NCBI GenBank assembly: GCA_001800095.1
Contig: MGUT01000071.1
Location: forward strand, 3,542-21,091
Source of the DNA: Elusimicrobia bacterium RIFCSPLOWO2_01_FULL_64_13
Lineage (GTDB): Bacteria; Elusimicrobiota; Elusimicrobia; 2-02-FULL-39-32
Direction: 5' to 3'
DNA length: 17,550 nucleotides
The translations under genes were made by a program, and so were the position numbers. The notes under the pieces were generated by a model. The model searched no databases. It worked only from the letters and a program-made list of their open reading frames with translations, and had not been told where the DNA came from. Of this stretch, positions 14,335 through 17,550 are shown piece after piece; the stretch's first letter is position 1, and each line of letters opens with the position of its first letter.

Positions 14335-15705
14335 CTAGACAAGGTAGTCGATGAACCGGCTCGTCAGGGACAGGACGATGAAAAAGCCCATCATGTCCGT
14401 GACCGTGGTGAGGATGGGACCGGAAGCGACGGCCGGGTCCACCCGAAAACGTTTCAGAAGCAGGGGGACGACGCCTCCGATGCACACCGAAAGGATCGTA
14501 TTGATCCAGAGGCCGGCCGCCACCACAAGGCCCAGGAACGGGATCCCTTTCCAGAAATACGCCACGAAGCCGATCTCGATCCCGAGGACCATGCCGTTGA
14601 CGAAGCCGACCGCCAGTTCCTTGGCCAGCACCTTTAAAAAATCCTTCGGGAATATCTTCTCCAAGGCCAGGTCGCGGATGCTCACGGCCACGGCCTGCAT
14701 GCCGGAACAGCCGCTCATGTCGGAGATGATGGGCAAAAAAACGGCGATCGCGATCACGGCCCGGAGCGTGTCCTGGTAAAAGGCGATGACGCTGGCGGCG
14801 ATCACGTTCAGGAGGATGTTCAGGCTCAGCCAGCCCACGCGCCGGCGGGAGATCTTCCACCAGGGCATGTCCCGGGATTCGTCCAGGGAGATCCCCTCGA
14901 GCTTGAGCATCTCCTCCGTGGCGATCTCGTGGATCAGTTCGGCGGCGTCGTCGGCCGTGATGATCCCCAGGAACGTGCCCTGGGTGTTGGTCACGGGCAG
15001 GGCGGCGAGGTTGTACTGCCGGAAGATGCGGGCCACTTCATGCCGCTCCGTCGTCGCGGCCACCTGCACGACGCCCGTGCGCATGATCTCCCGGATCCTG
15101 ATCTTGGGGTCGTGGGTGACCAGGTCCCGGAGCTGGAGCACCCCCACCAGCTTCCTTTCCGCGCTGGTCACGTAGACGTAGTTGGACCTCTGGGGGTCCT
15201 GGGCCATGGCGGACTTGCGGATGGCGCGGATGGTCTCCTCGATGGTGTTCTCCTCCGGGAGAGCGACGGCGTCGGGAGACATGAGCGCGCCGGCGCTGTC
15301 CTCGGGATAGGAAAGGAGGAGCTTGGCCTCCTGGGCGTCCTCCGGCTTCATGTTGGAGAGGATCTCGCGCGAGCGCTTCTCGGGGATGCCGGCGAGGACG
15401 TCCGCCGCCTCGTCCGGGGCCATCTCTTCGATGATCTTGGCGGCGGTCTCGTTGGGCATCTCGCTGACCGCGGCGACCTGGTCGTCGGTGCGCATGAGCT
15501 CGATCAGGTCCGCGATCTCCCGGGCCGGGAGGAGCGCGAACAGGGACTTCTGTTCCTTCGGAGGGAGGGAAGAGACGACGGCGGAAGCGTCGACGATGTG
15601 GAGGGAGCCGAGCAGATCGCGGACGCCCGCGGCGTCCTTGCCGCGGATGCGGCGCTGTATGGCTTCGGCGACGCGCTGCCTATCGGCGGGTTCGATGATG
15701 TTCAT
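14335..15705 (-). CDS. mgtE: Magnesium transporter MgtE
   Basis: This inner-membrane Mg2+ channel of 456 residues matches the MgtE family length. A helical MgtE_N domain (about 20-140) with the Mg2+-sensing repeat region (LPPKEQKSLFALLP, AADVLAGIPEKR) comes first. Two CBS domains follow (about 144-205 and 207-265). The membrane domain (about 288-455) has five hydrophobic segments. The pore/binding segment DPAVASGPILTTVTDMMG (423-440, with D437) is conserved. The usual glycine/asparagine-rich GGNxGxQ signature of the membrane domain appears here as DMSGCSGMQ (329-337), a noticeable variation. The start ATG at 15705 has GAGGGAG 7 nt upstream. It is the first gene of the mgtE-treY-GH57-treZ-malQ-cdaA run and may set magnesium supply in step with osmolyte synthesis. 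Confidence 0.94.
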   Translation of the reverse strand: MNIIEPADRQRVAEAIQRRIRGKDAAGVRDLLGSLHIVDASAVVSSLPPKEQKSLFALLPAREIADLIELMRTDDQVAAVSEMPNETAAKIIEEMAPDEAADVLAGIPEKRSREILSNMKPEDAQEAKLLLSYPEDSAGALMSPDAVALPEENTIEETIRAIRKSAMAQDPQRSNYVYVTSAERKLVGVLQLRDLVTHDPKIRIREIMRTGVVQVAATTERHEVARIFRQYNLAALPVTNTQGTFLGIITADDAAELIHEIATEEMLKLEGISLDESRDMPWWKISRRRVGWLSLNILLNVIAASVIAFYQDTLRAVIAIAVFLPIISDMSGCSGMQAVAVSIRDLALEKIFPKDFLKVLAKELAVGFVNGMVLGIEIGFVAYFWKGIPFLGLVVAAGLWINTILSVCIGGVVPLLLKRFRVDPAVASGPILTTVTDMMGFFIVLSLTSRFIDYLV

Positions 15706-15712
15706 TCAATGT

Positions 15713-15719
15713 CTCCCTC
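15713..15719 (-). promoter_or_regulatory. Ribosome binding site of mgtE
   Basis: GAGGGAG on the minus strand lies 7 nt before the mgtE ATG. It is one of the strongest translation signals of the operon, as expected for its first gene. Confidence 0.75.
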
Positions 15720-15722
15720 GGA

Positions 15723-15751
15723 ATTTTACTAAAATGACGGGAGGGTTACAA
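15723..15751 (-). promoter_or_regulatory. Possible sigma70-like promoter before mgtE
   Basis: The minus strand has TTGTAA (15751-15746), a 17-bp spacer and TAAAAT (15728-15723), in the 64-nt gap between the sensor kinase gene and mgtE. It matches the consensus at 4 of 6 and 5 of 6 positions. The predicted start, near 15716, would fall inside the Shine-Dalgarno of mgtE and leave almost no leader. This argues against it, and read-through from the kinase gene is an alternative. Confidence 0.3.
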
Positions 15752-15769
15752 ACGGGCGGGGGATGACTT

Positions 15770-17550
15770 CTACGCTGTTTGGATGGGGAACTTGACGCGG
15801 AATTCGGTCAGGCCGGGCCGGCTGTTCAGCTCGAGGGTGCCCGAGTGTTTCCTCACGATCTCATAGACCAGGCTCAAGCCCAGCCCCGTCCCTTCTCCGA
15901 CCGATTTGGTCGTGAAGAACGGTTCGAAGATCTTGGACTGGATCTCGGGCGGGATCCCGGTCCCGGTGTCGGCGACCTTGAGGCAGATCCACGGGTGAGG
16001 GCTCTCCTCGAGGATCTCCGTCCGGATCTGGAGCGTCCCGCCCTTGGGCATGGCGTCGATGGCGTTCGAGGCCAGATTGACCACGATCTGCTGGAGCTGG
16101 GTGCGGTCTCCCATGATGAGCGAGGGATCGCCGGACAAGCCGATCTGGATTTCCACGGAATTCATCCTGGCCTTGGCCTGGATCAGGCCCAGCGCCCCTT
16201 CGACCGCCTGGTCGAGCGATATCGGATGGAACTCCGGGCTTCCCGTCCGGGAGAATGTCAGGAGGTTCTGGACGAGGTCCTTGCACCGGACCGCCTCCCT
16301 TTGTATGGATTTCAACGGGAATTCCAGGGGGTCTCCCGGCCGCACCCTCTGCCCCGCCGCCTGGGAGAAGCCCAATATGATCCCCAGGGGATTGTTGATC
16401 TCGTGGGCCACGCCGGCGGCCAATTGCCCGACGGCCGACATCTTTTCCGACTGGACCAGACGTTTCTGGGCGGAGCGGAGCTCCTCGTTGGCCCGTTTCA
16501 GCTCGTCCGTCTTTTTCACCAGAGCGTCCAGGTAGTGGTTGCTGACGATCGCGATGGAGATGAGCCGCGCCATCTGTTCGAGGATGTCCAGCTCGTTCTT
16601 GGGGACCTGCCGGGGGTGTTTGCCGTAGAGAACGTAGGCCCCGAAAGCCGTGGTCCCGCTCAAGAGCGGGACCCAGAGCATGAGCCGGACTCCCCGGGGC
16701 ATGAGGAACCAGCGCCAGGGAGCCATGCGCGGGTCGTCCAGGGGGTCCTGCAGGACGACGGTCCGGCGCGTCTCCATCGCCTCCCGGATCGGGCTGGAGA
16801 GGAGGGGGGCGGCTTTCCACGCCTGCTCGATGTAGTCGTCCGGAAGGTTGTAGGCGCTCACCATCGTCGCCTGCCCGCCGTTTTCGACCTTGATGACGGA
16901 GCCGAAATGGTATTCCAGGCGCTCGCAGACCGTCCGCAGCAGTTTCTGGATGTAGGTCTTGGGCGGCGAAAGGATGTCGATCGAGGTGATGGCCTCGAAC
17001 AGGCGGCAGGGCATGTCTTCCGGGAGCGCGGCCGCGGGGCTGAAGAAGGGGTTGACCGAACAGACCATGTGGGGGTCGCCCGTGGACCAGAAGGCGCAGC
17101 GGTTGCACGAGGTGCATTTCCTGATGCCGTCGAGGTCGCCTTCCCTCGATTTTTTCACGATGGAAGGGTCCGCGATGTGGGCCCGGGCCATGGCCACGAA
17201 ATCCGCATCCTTCCCGGCCACGATGGCTTCGGCTTTCTCCAGGGTCCGGATCGAGCCGACCGCGCAGACGGGTTTATTGGAATAGGATTTGAGCTCCCTC
17301 GCGATGGAGAGGTGGGGGGTCTCCCCCAGGGCCGGCTTGGGCACGATCGTCTCGAGCGACTCGTACACTCCGGCGGAGACGTTCAAAAAATCCATGCCCG
17401 CCTCTTCCAGGATGGGGATGATCTCCCTGAAATCTCCGGGAGTCAGGCCGCCGGGCACGTGCTCGTGCCCGCTGACCCGCACGCTGACGGCGCAGCTCTT
17501 CCCGGCCGCGGCGCGGACGCCCTCCAGGATCTCCCGGACGAGGCGCGTCC
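15770..17550 (-). CDS. Old Yellow Enzyme (FMN/4Fe-4S) - GAF - histidine kinase fusion, partial (N-terminus off the right edge)
   Basis: The frame stays open to the window end; at least 592 residues are visible, numbered here from the GTG codon at 17482. The first part is the C-terminal half of an Old Yellow Enzyme barrel: SVRVSGHEHVPGGLTPGDF, FLNVSAG, then the FMN-phosphate site AVGSIRT (74-80) and DFVAMARAHIADPSIV (94-109). Four cysteines follow (C123, C126, C129, C141; last in CSVNP), like the 4Fe-4S site of FadH/enoate reductases. The FAD/NAD(P)H domain that usually comes next is absent. Instead there is a GAF-like domain (about 165-320), a coiled linker (320-347), a HisKA domain with H360 (AHEINNPLG), and a HATPase domain: N-box LASNAIDAMPKGG, G1 DTGTGIPPE, F-box EPFFTTK, G2 GTGLGLSLVYE. 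It is probably a soluble redox-sensing kinase. No response regulator is in the window. Confidence 0.88.
   Translation of the reverse strand, partial: TRLVREILEGVRAAAGKSCAVSVRVSGHEHVPGGLTPGDFREIIPILEEAGMDFLNVSAGVYESLETIVPKPALGETPHLSIARELKSYSNKPVCAVGSIRTLEKAEAIVAGKDADFVAMARAHIADPSIVKKSREGDLDGIRKCTSCNRCAFWSTGDPHMVCSVNPFFSPAAALPEDMPCRLFEAITSIDILSPPKTYIQKLLRTVCERLEYHFGSVIKVENGGQATMVSAYNLPDDYIEQAWKAAPLLSSPIREAMETRRTVVLQDPLDDPRMAPWRWFLMPRGVRLMLWVPLLSGTTAFGAYVLYGKHPRQVPKNELDILEQMARLISIAIVSNHYLDALVKKTDELKRANEELRSAQKRLVQSEKMSAVGQLAAGVAHEINNPLGIILGFSQAAGQRVRPGDPLEFPLKSIQREAVRCKDLVQNLLTFSRTGSPEFHPISLDQAVEGALGLIQAKARMNSVEIQIGLSGDPSLIMGDRTQLQQIVVNLASNAIDAMPKGGTLQIRTEILEESPHPWICLKVADTGTGIPPEIQSKIFEPFFTTKSVGEGTGLGLSLVYEIVRKHSGTLELNSRPGLTEFRVKFPIQTA

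Noticed and set aside
17480..17482. GTG as the true start of the sensor kinase gene
   Set aside because: The frame continues to the window edge, and the extra 22 codons match Old Yellow Enzyme sequence leading into the visible barrel, so the gene is truncated by the window.

Overview
This GC-rich window encodes every recognisable gene on the minus strand. An outer-membrane TonB-dependent cobalamin receptor shows that the host is Gram-negative. Di-adenylate cyclase, TreYZ-type trehalose synthesis, a GH57/DUF3536 glycosidase and an Old-Yellow-Enzyme-type sensor kinase together resemble Desulfobacterota, Nitrospirota or a related candidate phylum more than a typical gammaproteobacterium. That placement is an inference with low confidence. 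No plasmid, phage or CRISPR genes are visible.

Layout in transcription order, from high to low coordinates. (1) 17550-15770: the 3' part of an unusual gene that joins an FMN/4Fe-4S Old Yellow Enzyme barrel to a GAF domain and a histidine kinase; its 5' end lies outside the window. (2) 15705-4073: a tightly packed run mgtE, treY, GH57/DUF3536, treZ, malQ, cdaA-ybbR fusion. Successive genes are separated by 1 nt or overlap by 4 nt, and a tRNA-Val follows 7 nt after the last stop codon. (3) 3994-3676: a gene-free stretch with a long palindrome touching the tRNA 3' end and a MITE-like element that contains a nested palindromic repeat. (4) 3654-1: the cobalamin-uptake unit. It has a sigma70-like promoter, two consecutive cobalamin riboswitches with an intrinsic terminator between them, btuB, btuF and the start of an ABC ATPase gene (btuD-like) cut by the window edge.

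How the parts fit together. TreY and TreZ convert alpha-1,4-glucan ends to trehalose. MalQ rearranges maltodextrins, and the GH57 enzyme probably trims or remodels the glucan. MgtE moves Mg2+, and the CdaA domain makes c-di-AMP, a messenger linked in other bacteria to ion and osmolyte balance. The operon therefore looks like an osmotic and glucan-storage module with its own messenger enzyme. The btu unit imports vitamin B12 and appears to be switched off by B12 through two stacked RNA sensors.

The items most worth following up are the Old Yellow Enzyme-histidine kinase fusion, the tandem cobalamin riboswitches and the CdaA-YbbR fusion inside a trehalose operon.
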